The notes under the pieces were generated by a model that saw only the letters and a program-made list of their open reading frames with translations, made no database searches and was not told the origin of the DNA. Source: Aureobasidium sp. EXF-3400 (taxonomy: Eukaryota; Ascomycota; Dothideomycetes; Dothideales; Saccotheciaceae). From it: a DNA stretch of 64,000 nucleotides. The position numbers were made by a program, and so were the translations under genes. Within the stretch, counting starts at the first letter, position 1. Every line of letters begins with the position of its first letter. Positions 47,076 to 59,367 of the stretch are shown one piece after another. The stretch spans positions 1 to 64,000 of the forward strand of contig SWBL01000295.1 of the NCBI GenBank assembly GCA_024195585.1, written 5' to 3'.

Positions 47076-48413
47076 TCATGCCTTCCATTGGCGTTTATTC
47101 CCTATCCATCTCACTACATGCACCAAACCCAATAACACGGGCACCTCAATCAAAGGACCCACAGTCGCTGCAAGCGCTTGATCACTATTGGCGCCAAAAG
47201 TAGCCGTGGCAACAGCAATCGCCAACTCAAAGTTGTTACTTGCGGCAGTAAAGCTTTGCGTCGTTGCCAACTTGTAACCAAAACCGAGCTTGTGCGTGAC
47301 CCAGAGAGTGAAGCTGAAGATGACGAAAAAGTAGACAATCAAGGGTGCTGCTACTCGCACGACCGACACAATCTGATGGACTACACGGTGTCCTTGTGAT
47401 GCGAACAGGACGATGATGGTGTAGAGCAGACCAATCAACGACCATGGTGCAAGCCACTTGAGGAACGTTTGGTCGTACCAAGTAGGTGAGAACTTGCGGA
47501 TGGACAATCGAGTAACGATGGCTGCGGCTAGGGGAATTCCCAAGAATGCGGCAACACTGGTGGCTACTGTCGAGTACGAGGACGAGATGGGCGTATCTGA
47601 GTCGCTGATGACATTGATAAAGAATATGGCGAGCGGTGCAAACAAGACCATCTGCAGGATTGAGTTGATGGCGACCAGAATGGCACAATACTGTTTCATT
47701 CACGTTAGCAAAGTTTACACGATTGAAAAACTGTTTGACGTACCTGCGAGTCTCCTCCTGCAAGACCAGTCCAGATCAACACCATGGCAATACAGCGAGC
47801 AATTCCCACAAGAATGAGGCCTTCACGAAGACCACTCTCGTCTGGTAGAAATGCCCAAGATAATCCTAGCATCAAGAATGGAGCAACAAGCCAATTCATG
47901 ATTATGCTGAAACCGACTTGAATCCAGAGTTCCTTGCTCTTGACTGCAAGATGCAGTGTTTCGTATTGGACTTTACACAGGATTGGGTACATCATGACTA
48001 ACAAGCCAACAGCTTTGAGAATAATCAGTATACACAATATTGCCCTGTTACGAACTTGTAAAAGACTCACCAATCGGTGCCGAGACGCCAACGAATTGTC
48101 CCTTTTGGAGGGCTCTACCTGTACTAGGCACGAAATTCCCCAAAAGAATACCTAAATCGAATATTAGTTTGTGACCTTGAAGTTGTAAAGTAATGGTTTC
48201 CTCACCTATTGCCATGGCGAGAAGAATCCACACTGCCAAAAAGCGATCTAGCCAGCCAAGTCCTTTGAATGCAGACACCTTGTCTGGCACAATTTCCTTT
48301 TCAATTTGTTGCCTCTCCATGTCGTCAGGGACTATGGAGGGTGGAGCTGTCGACATTTCATCTTCTGGAGATGCGGCTCTCGAGTGGAAAGTGTTTTTCG
48401 GCCATTTCAACAT
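47076..48413 (-). CDS. ACR3: Arsenite/antimonite efflux transporter ACR3
   Basis: Plasma-membrane metalloid efflux carrier. Exons (minus) are 48206-48413, 48071-48151, 47744-48012 and 47076-47690 (390 aa); introns 54, 58 and 53 nt. About ten membrane segments: WLDRFLAVWILLAMAIGILL, VGLLVMMYPILCKV, FSIIMNWLVAPFLMLGLSWA, and others. The family Cys lies in GIARCIAMVLIWTGLAGGD (TM4) and the family Glu in ASNNFELAIAVATATFG (TM9); both matter for transport in characterised ACR3 proteins. Intron 2 ends with AAG to give the family motif AVGLLVMMYP; a downstream TAG acceptor would also stay in frame but delete five residues. The start is ATG 48413; the in-frame TTG at 48425 is not needed. No arsenate reductase or regulator lies alongside. 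Confidence 0.95.
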
Positions 48414-49016
48414 TTCGACCGACAACTGATATCTTCTCTTGAAAATATTCTACTCTTATTTGGCAGAAGAAACGTACAAGTCAGACCTTTGAGATGGTCT
48501 GATACTGTTGTCTGTTTTATGGCAAAAAGAGCTTTTTTGCGACGACATGCATGGCGTTATGATCTTATTTTATCCATCAAGATTTAAAAGAACGAAGGTT
48601 GTTTCGCCTCATCCAATCATGGACCATGAATGACACTTCCCCACATCTGGGGTCAAAAAAGTCCGTCAGCCACAGAGCCAATCGATGCGTTGCAATGACA
48701 CCACTCGAACCCTACACGGCATGTCGCGTGCAGGTTCTGTTTACCTTATCTTCGTTCGCTTCCTGGCAGAGCCGTTTTTAATGATTGTTGGTAGGGTTGA
48801 AATCGACCCTGCACCACGTGTCTCGACTCGTTCGGTGATTTTCGCCTTTTTTGCGCACCACGGTGACATGCTCTCATACGATATTGCTTGAACTATGGAG
48901 ATGGTCACCAACTAATGGAAGTAATGGCCAGGTTTACGGCACCTTGGATGCGCTTATTCATTGTGATGATACACACACCTCTGAGCTCACACTCCTATCG
49001 CGTCGCAGGCAGACTG
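48414..49016. other. Intergenic region upstream of ACR3
   Basis: About 600 bp: ACR3 promoter plus 3' flank of the Lam/Sip3 gene (both minus strand). Nothing else recognised. Confidence 0.45.
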
Positions 49017-52000
49017 TCACTTATCCGACAAGATTCGTCCTGCTTCGCTTTTACAGCTGCGGCAATACTCTGCGAAACCATCTCCTAGGTCATCGCTTTC
49101 CCCTCGTGCTTGCTGTTCTATGGGCTGGCCACCTTTGTTGCGCTCACGCACCATCCTCTCAACCTTGATACACTTTCTTTCTTCTTCAAGCACCCAATCC
49201 TCCCATTCGGCATGGACCACCTCTTCTTCAACTCGGTTGACGACACGAAGCGCCACCAACAAATCATGTCGGTATCTCGCAAGAGAGTGTCGCGTACGCT
49301 GTAGCCTTAGTTGTGAGCGTTTACTCGAGCCCTTGGAGATTGTCGTCGTTGCCGTGGCTTCATGCTCAGATGAAGCAAGCATGTCGCGGAATGTACCATG
49401 GCACGTGTTCCAGGCCAGATTGGCCTCGTCCGAGATTGTAGAGTTCAACTCGATATTGTTCATTAGAGTAGGTGCCACGAACTCTTCAATGTCGCTTAGA
49501 TAGACTGCTCTAGTGACAGTAGAGTCGGGTTTGACACCAAGTCTGGCCATAAATTTGCCAGCATTTCGTTCGTTGTACCATGTCAGTCCGTCTCGGTATC
49601 CATACCAAGTATTGTAAGTAGCACTGAATGCGAGAATCAGAATGAGAATCTTGTGTGCTGTGACGACACCTGCAAGAGACTTTGCAATCGCAATGAATAA
49701 ATCGATTAACATGGTGAGTAGACGGAATGCCTGAGCAAGCACTTCGTCAGTATAGAGATTGGTCAGAGTGCGGATCTTGACTTTTCGTCTTGTACGACTG
49801 ATTGAAGTGGTTGGCAAATTTGATGCCGAAACCTGGCTCGTTTGTGTACTTTGACCGACAGAGCCAAAGATTTGTGCAGCCTTGTTTGTACTGTGGGCAC
49901 CGAGCTTGAATACTTGATCTTTAATCACAGCAGCCAAGTCAACGGCATCATCTTGATAGTCACGCAGAGCTTGCTTTTGTATCAGGCGCTGTGACAATGA
50001 AAGTTGCTGATCAATACTAGCATCTCCATTCCATACCACCTTGTTGAAAATGGCAAGCTTGCACTTGGACTTTGCCGAGTGAGTTATGACAAACTTGCTG
50101 AGCAAGAGAAAGTTTTGAGACATGGGGAGCTGCCATGGAGATTGTGTCTGGGTCACGACATAGCAGAGGTGATCATTGCACACATCCAGCGTTTGTCTGT
50201 CTGTCTCTTGATTTGGACCAATGGCACAAATCAATTGTCTTGAGAGCTGTCCATCTTTTGGTTGCGTCCAGGGAGTCAGGAGAATATCTGATTGGAGTTA
50301 GCTTGTTACAAGGTCGCAAGGCTGGGTCTACTCACTATCAATGGGGCGATTACTGTACAACATCTGGAAGACTGCACTTTTGTCTCCAAACATGACGTGG
50401 AAGAGTGCTTTGGCACTGATATTGAAGTCTTGAGCAAGCACAGCATCTCCCATGTCCTTGGGCTTGAATAGGACAGGTTGGGAAGGCAACTTGAACTTGG
50501 TTACCTCTCTGCCTGTTCGGGCGACTGATTCGCCATAGAGCGTTCCGTCGATGCGTAGGTTTGCCCTGAGATCTCTTGAGCGACGTCTCGTAACTCTGAG
50601 ATCACTATCTGTAGGAGAGTGCGGGTCCTCGTCCCAGCCTTGTGAATGTTCTTGTGAATCATCCGTGGCTATCTTTGAGAATGATGCAAAGACATCTTCC
50701 AAGGAGGCGGAATGTCCAGAATTTGCCGACTGTACAAGATAGTCGAGCCTACGCTGAAGTGGTCTCAAAGCATCCAAGAAGGTCTTGACAGTGACACGTC
50801 TAAAATCTGTCTTGCTTTCTTTGAGATGTAAGAATAAATAATCACATTCACTCTCTCTGCCTGGAGCAGCAGTGACCTCGGTGATTGACGAGAGGCTAAT
50901 CTCGGCTACAAGAACCATTCCAAAATGGTTGCTGTAAAAGTAAATCTTTTCTATAGTCACATAGATGCGACCTGGAAACTCTTGTTGCTCGTTTGGATTC
51001 CACATTGCGGTGAAGACGAGAACAACTCTTTCGGAACGAGGAACGGATGAAAACAGGACGTGAAACTCTGCATCATGTTCTTTGAGCACAAGCACGTCAT
51101 CTGTCTTGAGCGATACTGGATAGTCTGTTTGCGGTCCGTCAAGAGGGGCGATTGGCAATCGAGATTGTGAAGGTGAATCAAGAGCATCGCCTGCGCTAAT
51201 GGTCTTGCGGTGAGTGATGCGACTTGGAGTTGAGTTGGATCCAAGCTCGGCTATTTTGAGGTCTTTGGGTGGCTCCATTCCCTCCATGATGGCCATATCG
51301 TCATGATATTGGCCGACAGATTTTGCTGCAGGTCTCGACATGAGTTCAGACTTGGGCTCATCACGACCGAGTCGGTTGATATTGACCCAATTGGAAGATC
51401 CCCAAAGGTTTGCCATTAGACTGCTAGGCATGGCCGAAGTATCAGATTTACCGCTCGATGCACGTTGACCACTCACTGCCACGGCTCTTCTACTGAGATT
51501 GGTTGGAGCGGGGGGGTTTGCAAGTGTGACAGGAGCAAAGTTGCTTGTAGCGGGCATGGTGAAGGAGCGATGTGGTGAGGTCGGGGCTGGACCAGGACCG
51601 ATGGGTAGGATACTATGACTGGCTGAAAGTAGACTGGCAATACCGCCAGCTGGAGCAGGCTGATTTGCAGAAGACAATGCCGTACCCCTTCTGTGCAAGT
51701 CGAGTTTTTGGATGATTCTGTTGGCCGTATCACGACCACCTTCGGAGTCCAGCGTGGTCGATCTTCTGGAAGGGTTCACATCAAAGCTGCTTCTGCTGGC
51801 TACAGCCATTTCAGGTGGAGACAAGGAACCACCAAACTCATCAGTCGAATGAGCCAGACTGTCGGTCAACTTTGCAGCAAAAGATGGATCAACAGGTGGG
51901 CTAATAGCAAAAGCAGGATCAGATCCTGGAGTGGGCGCGGTAGAGTTACGTGGTTCCTCGAGAGCTTTTCGCTTTGCACTTTCAAATGCATTGATCCACT

Positions 52001-53216
52001 CCAAAAGTTCTCCTTGGGTTTCGGCCTGCAGAATGATGCTCGTGTCTTTGGTCTTGATTTCGAAACAGAATCTACGCTCTTCTTGCACAGCGGGACGAAC
52101 GCTGCAGAGCAAGACACCAATCTTTTCGCTCTCTTCGACACCACCCGAAACACTACCTTGGACCAACCAACCAAAGATGCCATTTTTGACAATGAACCAA
52201 CGCCGTGACCACGACGGCCTAGCTGGTTTGAGAGGTACAGTCTTTAAGAACAGCCAACCTTGTTTTTCAGGCTTTGTAAAGGAGGGTTTGACGGGCGAAG
52301 TGGGAGCACCAGAACCTAGATATGGCACAGTTGACACGGCGTAATCATCCATCTCACGCGACGGACGGGCTTTGGTCTCGGCTGAATCTTCCAACTGACG
52401 GCGGGCCACCATCAATTCGCGTTTGAATGCCGACTCGGACTCGTGCATTACCTTGCTCCAACCACGAATGCGCTCCAACTCGGAGCCCCATTTTTGAAAG
52501 TTGGCAGAAGTGGCATTGCGATAACCACGAAAATCCTTCCAACGATCGGAAAAGACCTTGATGAGCAGTTGGTCAAGCGAGTTGCGAAGATTTGGAGCTA
52601 TGATGCAGTAATCCATGGAAGCTCTAAGGTAGGCCTTGCGGTCCTCGTGCAGCTTGAAGGCATCCTCACGCAACGAGGAAGCTTCCTTTGTCTTTGCTTG
52701 AGCAAGATATCTTGTCATTTCGGCATCGAATATGGCCTGAGTTCTTTCTAGAGCCCTGCGAGCTTGGTTGAATTGGCGAAGAGGACTGTCGGTGCCGTCG
52801 ATGAAGCGCAACAATGGCTCAATCATGGTCTGACGTGAGCGGGCGACATTGGTAAAGACCCAGTTCAAGTATTGGGTGGTGTTTTGGCTGTAACGCGTAA
52901 TGGCCAGCAAAGTATAGTCATGGTCCATGACAGCCTGGCTCATATTCTCTGGAGGCGGAGGCGGGAAATGATCAAAATTGTCAAACTCTTTTTGGATGCT
53001 GGCGAAGCGGTCGGCAAACTTTTGTGACTGCCTGACATAGTCGCGAAGCCATTTTTCGATACCCTCGACCTGGTTGGCATAGTGGACGGCAACAGCGCGG
53101 AAGGTGGGCGAATCTAGAGCGGCTTCCTTGAGTTGGACAGGTACAAGGTCCAGTGGGCGGCCGACAGGTTGTAGACTCGGTTGGAGGCGGTTGTCAGCAT
53201 CGTCTGGGGTGGCCAT
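49017..53216 (-). CDS. Lam/Sip3-type sterol-transfer protein (BAR-PH-GRAM-VASt-TM)
   Basis: ER-anchored protein of membrane contact sites that moves sterol. Exons (minus) are 50336-53216 and 49017-50287 (1383 aa) with a 48-nt intron carrying an in-frame stop. Domain order: BAR-like helical region (about 20-290, beginning LKEAALDSPTFRAVAVHYAN), PH domain (about 318-420; KQGWLFLKTVPL, WSRRWFIVKNGIFGWLV), Ser/Pro linker, GRAM domain (about 700-790; FHVLFSSVPRSERVV, GRIYVTIEKIYFYSNHFG), VASt sterol-binding domain (about 905-1080; AKALFHVMFGDKSAVFQML), a hydrophobic stretch near 1150-1190 (HKILILILAFSAT) and a coiled C-terminus. BAR plus PH before GRAM is the Sip3/Lam1 layout, unlike Ysp2/Lam4. 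Confidence 0.92.
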
Positions 53217-53609
53217 GGTGGACGGCTCAATCGACGAGGAGCGAGATCATGGATTGACGACAAGAGTGGACGGATATGTTGGACGGGACAGATGAGTGAG
53301 AAGAGCAAGCGTATTGCAATACGGCTATGGCTACAGTATGGTACAGGATTAGATTACGGAAGAATGGCCTTGTTTCTGACGACGACGACAGCGTCACTCG
53401 TGCCTCTCTGAGCTCAGCCTCAAGCGCGACGCTCACGCCTGCCGCCGGCGCCGGTTACGTTTCGAATGCGGAGCGCCGGCTGATGGCGCTCGGGAGTGCT
53501 CGGACCTTTTTTTGAGTCGTGTCTGCATCCAATTTTTGTCTCTAGACCCTGGCAAATTTCATGTCGCTGTCAGCTTCACCTTCTTTTCCCAAGACCAACC
53601 ATTGCCAAC
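53217..53609. other. Divergent promoter region between Lam/Sip3 and KRI1
   Basis: About 390 bp head-to-head promoter; no recognised element. Confidence 0.45.
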
Positions 53610-55520
53610 ATGCCTCGCAAAATGAAGAACAAGGCCCTTGCGCCTACCGAAGAACCACCAACTAAGCGCACAAAGCTCTTTGACGAAGATGCCGTTTCTG
53701 ACGATGAAGCCGTCAATCTCACCATCAACGAGGACTTTGCCAGACGCTTTGAGCACAACAAGAAGCGTGAAGAAAAGCAAAGACGTAACCTCACACCTTT
53801 TTTTCTTTGACCCATCTTTTCCACTCTCTAACACTTCACAGTTGAAGAAAAGTACAAGGACCAAGACTCGCAAGAAGAGTCGTCTACCGACGAGGATGAA
53901 GACGATGCTGCAGAGCTGGCCACTGCCGACTTGGATACCGAAATCTTTGCTACCCTCAATGCTATCAAGAAGAAGGATCCGCGCGTCTACGATCCTAATG
54001 CCACATTCTACACTCCATTCGAAGCCGACCAATCCAATGAAAATGCTAAGAAGGAAAAGCCGCTTTATTTGGCCGACTACCACCGTCAGAATCTTCTAAA
54101 AGGCACCGCACAGGTTGATGAGGAAGAGGACGCCCCACCGCAGACATATGCTCAAGAGCAACAAGCCCTCAAGGACGATCTTATCAACCAGATGCACGCC
54201 ACTGCCGATGACCAAGGCGACGATGAGGACGACTTTCTCGTCAGAAAGCCTGGTCAGACTCTTGCTGCCACTAGCAATGCTGCCCGACCTCAAATCACCG
54301 AACGCGACATTCAGACTGCCGACAGGGATCCCGAGACTTTTCTTTCCAACTTTATGCAATCCCGTGCATGGGTTCCCAACGAGAAGTCACGCTTTGAAGC
54401 TTTCGACTCGGACGATTCAGAGGATGAAAGACGTGCCGAGATGTTTGAGGAAGCCTACAATATGCGTTTCGAAGATCCTACCAAGGCCAATGAAAAGCTC
54501 ATGACCTTTTCTCGTGACGTTGCCAAGTTGAGTGCTCGTAGAGAAGAGAAGAGCGGCAGAAAGAAACAGCGTGAAAAGGAACGCGAGAGGAAGGAGGCCG
54601 AGAAGCGCGAGCGCACAGAAGAAAAGGCTAGACTCAGAAAACTCAAAATTGATGAGGTCGAAGAAAAGGTCAAGAAGATCAAGGAGGCTGCTGGCCTCAA
54701 GAACCAGGCACTTGATCTTGCCGAATGGAAGCAAGTACTGGATGAAGACTTTGATGACGATCAATGGGAGCAAGAGATGAAGCGTCGCTTTGGTGACAAT
54801 TACTATGCTGAAAAGGAAGCTATTGTTGAGGATGACGAAGAGGAGGAAGCAGCAGATATGTCCAAGAAGCCCCACAAGCCCAAGTGGGACGATGATATTG
54901 ACATCAACGATCTCGTTCCCGAATTTGACGAGAAGGCAGAAGCGGCCAAACTCAGGGCTGAATTGGCTGGCATGGATGAGGAGGAGGAGGAGGAGGAGGA
55001 GAAAGAGGAAGAGGCAGATGACAATGAGGCTGACAACATCATTGCTCCCGATGGTGTCAAACGCAAGACCAAAAAGGATCGTCTCAAGGAGGCTGCAGAC
55101 AAGCGACGTGTGGCCCGCAAGGAACGCATGGCCATTGAAGAGCTTGTAGATGCAGACCTGACTACTGATCTTCCCGCTTCGACCAAGACTGCTGGTTTCC
55201 GTTACCGTGAGACTTCACCAACCTCATTCGGCTTGACTGCACGCGATATTCTTTTTGCAGACGACACTGCGCTCAACGAATATGCTGGTCTCAAGAAGTT
55301 GGCTACTTGGCGTGATGAGGATAAGAAGAAGAAGGATAAGAAGAAGCTCGGCAAGAAGGCTCGTCTACGACAATGGCGCAAGGAAACCTTTGGTAACGAA
55401 GAAGGCTTTACTGGTGGGTTCAAGGAGTTCTTGGGTGATGCAGCCCCTGCTCAAGGTAATGAAGACAATCAAGGTGGAAGCAGAAAGAGAAGAGGAAAGA
55501 AGCGCAAGGCTGAGGCTTGA
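53610..55520 (+). CDS. KRI1: KRI1, nucleolar pre-rRNA processing / 40S biogenesis factor
   Basis: Nucleolar factor needed for early 40S subunit maturation together with Krr1. Exons are 53610-53784 and 53842-55520 (617 aa), intron 57 nt. Conserved parts: KLFDEDAVSDDEAVNLTINE, FARRFEHNKKREE joined across the intron to LEEKYKD, then FATLNAIKKKDPRVYDPNAT, FLSNFMQSRAWVP, EMFEEAYNMRFEDP and ALDLAEWKQVLDEDFDDDQW, and C-terminally FRYRETSPTSFGLTARDILF, LNEYAGLKKLATWR and KARLRQWRKETFG. A GAG-repeat tract (about 54,978-55,000) encodes a Glu run. The tail is strongly basic (GGSRKRRGKKRKAEA). Confidence 0.96.
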
Positions 55521-55554
55521 TTTGCATGTTGAAACAATACCCCATAGTCATATG

Positions 55555-56205
55555 TCAAACTACCTTATCTTTCATGCTTTGTGGGCTTGGTCTCGTATCT
55601 TGAAAACTAGGAATCTCTTCGAGCATCTGCCAGTGTCTTTTTAGAGCAGGGTAGGTGTCTGCCCAGTTATGACTGGGCCATCGGCAATCAAGGTAGCCGC
55701 ATAGGGAACCAACAGCAATATCTGCCAGTCCGAGTTTATCTCCAACGAGATAGTCTCCCTGCTTTTGCTCTGCCCATTCTCCCAACGCCTTCAAGCCACC
55801 TTCGACTTTTCTCATTTGTCTGTCGATCCACGGTTGCGACTGCTTTTCAGGTTCCCTCATCTTTTCGAAGAATGCAAGTACAAGAGCATCGCATACGCCA
55901 TCGACTACAACCTCAATCCTTTTGGCAAACAATCTGGCATCGACTTGATCAATGCCAGGAAGAAGAGGCGTCTCTGGATATTTTGCCTCTAACCATTCGA
56001 GAATATAGCTAGACTCGTAGACAGCTGATTTTCCATCCTCGAGGATCAAAACTGGGAGTTTTTCGAGCGGATTGTATTGTGGTGTCTTGGTCGTGTCGTC
56101 CCAAGGAACTTCAGTTTGGAGAGTAAAGGGTAGGTGTTTCTCGGCGAGTGCGATGCGAACTTTACGAGCATAAGGAGATGGTGTTGCACTGATTAGAGTA
56201 AACAT
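55555..56205 (-). CDS. Glutathione S-transferase
   Basis: Single exon, 216 aa, start ATG 56205. Thioredoxin-fold N-terminal domain: MFTLISATPSPYARKVRIAL, with the catalytic Ser/Thr candidate in ATPSPYARK, LEKLPVLILEDG (cis-Pro) and the glutathione-binding YESSYILEWLEAKYP. The C-terminal helical domain contains DYLVGDKLGLADIAVGSLCG, the typical GST helix with N-capping box, and CRWPSHNWADTYPALKRHW. It resembles bacterial YfcF/YibF-like and fungal GST-like detoxification enzymes; substrate unknown. Its stop lies 35 bp beyond the convergent KRI1 stop. It shares a 189-bp divergent promoter with EFM7. Confidence 0.93.
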   Translation of the reverse strand: MFTLISATPSPYARKVRIALAEKHLPFTLQTEVPWDDTTKTPQYNPLEKLPVLILEDGKSAVYESSYILEWLEAKYPETPLLPGIDQVDARLFAKRIEVVVDGVCDALVLAFFEKMREPEKQSQPWIDRQMRKVEGGLKALGEWAEQKQGDYLVGDKLGLADIAVGSLCGYLDCRWPSHNWADTYPALKRHWQMLEEIPSFQDTRPSPQSMKDKVV

Positions 56206-56394
56206 GGTGGTAATTGTGTCTCTTTAAAAAGATGGTAGTAGTAAGTTATATCAAGTAGCAGAGCAGTATATACTATCAATGGTTCAAGAGCCGAGGCGGG
56301 GGCCAATTGCGGGGCTCTCGTGCTTGAAGAGGGACGACCGGAGAAAGTCAAACATTCGCATTCGAGACGGCAGTCACAATTCTACTCTGCCACC

Positions 56395-57320
56395 ATGCTC
56401 AGCCTTATCGAATTGATTCGAGAAATACCGGCTACCGAAGAAGACTCGCCCGAAGACATTTTTGCATCCGCGCCAGGATTCTTATTCACCGACGACCTTC
56501 GCAACCAGCATGGCGATCCAGGCTCCATCATCATCTACAAGAGCCAACGTTTTGGCGACATCTCATTGACGACCGCCGACCCCAATGGCGAGGAAGAAAG
56601 AACACTTTTTAGCCATTACCTCTGGAATGCCGGAATCTTGTTGGCCGAGAGGGTCAGTGGTCAACGACTATTGGATGATGAGGAAGAGAAGCAATGGAGC
56701 GTTCAAGGACACAATGTGCTTGAACTCGGTGCAGGTGCGGGCTGAAAGATATACAGAATCAAAGAGCAAGGACTGATGGAACATAAATGGCAGGCGTAGG
56801 ACTTGTTGGTATTGCCAGTACTCTTGCGGGCGCTAGCGACGTGTACATTTCAGACTATCCAGCCCAAGTTGTACTCGACAATATCAAGCGCAACGTCAAG
56901 CAGAACTTGCCAGAGTCTCTTGCAACCAAGGCAAGAGTACAAGGCCATGCATGGGGTGTTTTGGATGATGATTTTGCCAAAGTACATGCTCACAAGTTTA
57001 GTCGAGTCCTGGCAGCAGACTGCTTCTGGATGCCATGGGAGCATGAGAATCTGGCACTGTCAATGCTACACTTTCTCTCGGACGACCCGGATGCGCGTGT
57101 GCTTGCCATTGGAGGCTTTCATACTGGTCGAGCAAAACTGGCAGCCTTTTTTGACGTAGCCACGGAAAAGGGACTCGAGGTTCAAGAGATTTATGAAGAA
57201 GATGCTGAAGGCACTAGAAGAGAATGGCTAAAGGAAAAGGATGGAGGAAGGGAAAATGTCACGGAGCGCAAGAAGTGGCTCACCATTGCCATTCTACGAC
57301 GTAAGGAGCAAGACAGATAG
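56395..57320 (+). CDS. EFM7: eEF1A lysine and N-terminal methyltransferase EFM7 (Nnt1-like)
   Basis: AdoMet-dependent methyltransferase. In yeast Efm7 methylates the N-terminus and nearby Lys of translation factor eEF1A. Exons are 56395-56734 and 56794-57320 (288 aa), intron 59 nt. Splicing forms the AdoMet motif VLELGAGVGLVGIASTLAGA with the intron in the glycine-rich loop. Family features: DIFASAPGFLFTDDL near the N-terminus, SHYLWNAGILLAERV before motif I, VYISDYPAQVVLDNIKRNV (motif II) and VLAADCFWMPWEHENLALSM (substrate-binding region). This matches the Nnt1/Efm7 subfamily. Confidence 0.92.
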
Positions 57321-57954
57321 ACGACGATGGCCATGTCGCAAGATCGGCTGAGCATTCATCGAGGGAAATGTTGACAATGGATATTATGTTCCAAGACAGG
57401 ACAAGAATCAAGCCGACCGGCAAATGGCATTGGGCAGACATGCATCGGACGCAAACCAGGTTCTTGCCATGATGCATGGCTGGTGTCAAATATAACAAGA
57501 ATCAAGTTAGACTACCATGAGGATGGTCCAAGGATGGATACACGGTGGCTGGTAGACGCTTGGACGATTGGCCGAGCAACGGTGCGGAAGAAAGTGGAGA
57601 AAGCGCTGAATGGCAACGAGGATAGCACGACACGAATCCATCTCTAGATGCATGAAGCAACATGCTGTAAGCGTTTGTCATGTGTGATCAGCGCATCATA
57701 AAGAGTAAAGTGAATTAAAACACTTCGAGTAGCAGTGAGAGTAGGTCTAAAAGGTAGCGTCTTTCCCAGCCTGCGTGTTTTTTTTGGCGGCACCCCCCAT
57801 GACAATCTGCAGCATTTGACCAACCACCTCGCAAAGCCACTACTGCTTGATTATTACCTTGTTCCGCCTTTTTGTTTGTTCCTGCACTTTATCACACGCC
57901 GCCGTTTGTGGTTTTTATCTAACCTTTGTCCTCTTGCTTTTCAACCCATCGACA
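57321..57954. other. Intergenic region upstream of the coiled-coil gene
   Basis: About 630 bp with 3' flank of EFM7 and promoter of the next gene. Leader-like pyrimidine-rich sequence occupies the last 100 bases. No gene recognised. Confidence 0.45.
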
Positions 57955-59036
57955 ATGTTTTTCAAGCGCCTCTCGCGATCTCGTAGCAATTCGCAGAGCT
58001 ACATTGACACCAATTACTCGCCGCACGACAGCAAGACTGCCTACGACGACGAATACGACAATCGTCCCGACTCTGCGCGTGGTCCTCCAACAAAGTCGGC
58101 ATCACTCAACGACGCTTCCATGTTTGCCCAACAGCCTCAATCCATGGATAACTTTAATGCTCCTCGAGCTGCACCTCAGCTCATGTCCAATGGCTTTGGT
58201 GCTCCTACAAAGCCAGGATCCGTCTCTGCCCCCATTCAACCAGAGCCCATGCCCGATCTCTTGACGCGTGCCTTTAACGAAGCTGTGCGTCCCTACACCA
58301 ACCGCGTCGAAGAGCTCGAGAATGAAGTCGCCGATCTCAAGGCCTGGGTTGAGCAGCTCGAGGCTCAGAGAAGAGAGGTTCATGCATGGATTGACAAGCG
58401 TGGCTTGAGACCTGGTGAGCTTGCATCACTCTATTGCTCTGCTTGTGCATGCGCTAACTATACCCAGATGTGCCTCCAAGCATTGCTCAACAAATGGATG
58501 CATCCAACCCTCATAACCCGACTGCCGCAGCTTCAACCTTGAACGCTCAGCTAGATCGCAAGATCACCATTGTCAACTTTGATCTGCACCGTCTTCAAGA
58601 CGATCTCAACGACTCTCTGCCCACTCCCTCCTTTAGCGCCTGCATGCTCAAATTCCTTCCCGACATTGGTCGTCTAGCTGCTCTACCTTCTGGACCCAAG
58701 TTGGCCTTTGACTTGCTGCTCAAATTGGGCGGTAACCTCAATTCCCACGGTGGTCTTGAAAATGGCGATGAAGAGGACTTGCGTGAGCGTAGATCCTTTT
58801 ATGCACGTCTTGATGAGGCCATGGTCGATATCGTACGTGGTCGTTTCAGAGAAGAAGGCGAAGGTTGGGGTGTTGCCAGAGAGATTAAGCGCATCGAAAA
58901 GACTGGTGCCTATCTTCGCAACTGGGGTGTCGAACCTTACTTCCCTCAGACCCTTGATGTCATGAGAGAAGGTTCTGGTGCTGCTGGTACATCGGCTGTC
59001 TATCACGGCGGTGGTACTCCTCCTGCTTATCAATGA
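57955..59036 (+). CDS. Uncharacterised fungal protein with central coiled coil
   Basis: Exons are 57955-58414 and 58468-59036 (342 aa); intron 53 nt with branch GCTAAC. The N-terminus MFFKRLSRSRSNSQ is basic and Ser-rich. Disordered sequence follows to about residue 100. A coiled coil near 115-150 reads RVEELENEVADLKAWVEQLE. The C-terminal half looks globular: KITIVNFDLHRLQDDLND, FSACMLKFLPDIGRLAALP and YARLDEAMVDIVRGRFREEG, then GAYLRNWGVEPYFPQTLDVM. The conserved-looking fold and clear intron support a real gene. I do not recognise the family and infer no function. Confidence 0.85.
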
Positions 59037-59367
59037 GCAAGTGATGAAAGGTACATCTGGCGTTGCAGGCTCTTACTGGACTTTTCTTTTTCTTACGTTC
59101 ATAATACCCCTTCTGTTTCAATCATCTTCACTCTTGCTCAATGTCAAAAAGAGTATGATGGCATGACCTCTTTTCAAATTGTACAACCTTTCCTTTGGCA
59201 CAGCTTTTTGTGCAATCATCAAATGGCAGAAACAAACAACTCTATAGCTCTACATAGTGGATCAAAGAATAATCAAAACAATCATTCGTCAATTTTCTTC
59301 ACATGATGAGATTATATTTGATTGTACATGTATTCTATAGCTACCGAGACATGTCCGGGGTGTGTTT
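59037..59367. other. Convergent 3' region
   Basis: AT-rich 3' flanks of the coiled-coil gene and MCD4; no gene. Confidence 0.5.

Noticed and set aside
47458..47817. 119-codon plus-strand frame opposite ACR3
   Set aside because: Antisense shadow of a well-supported membrane protein gene.
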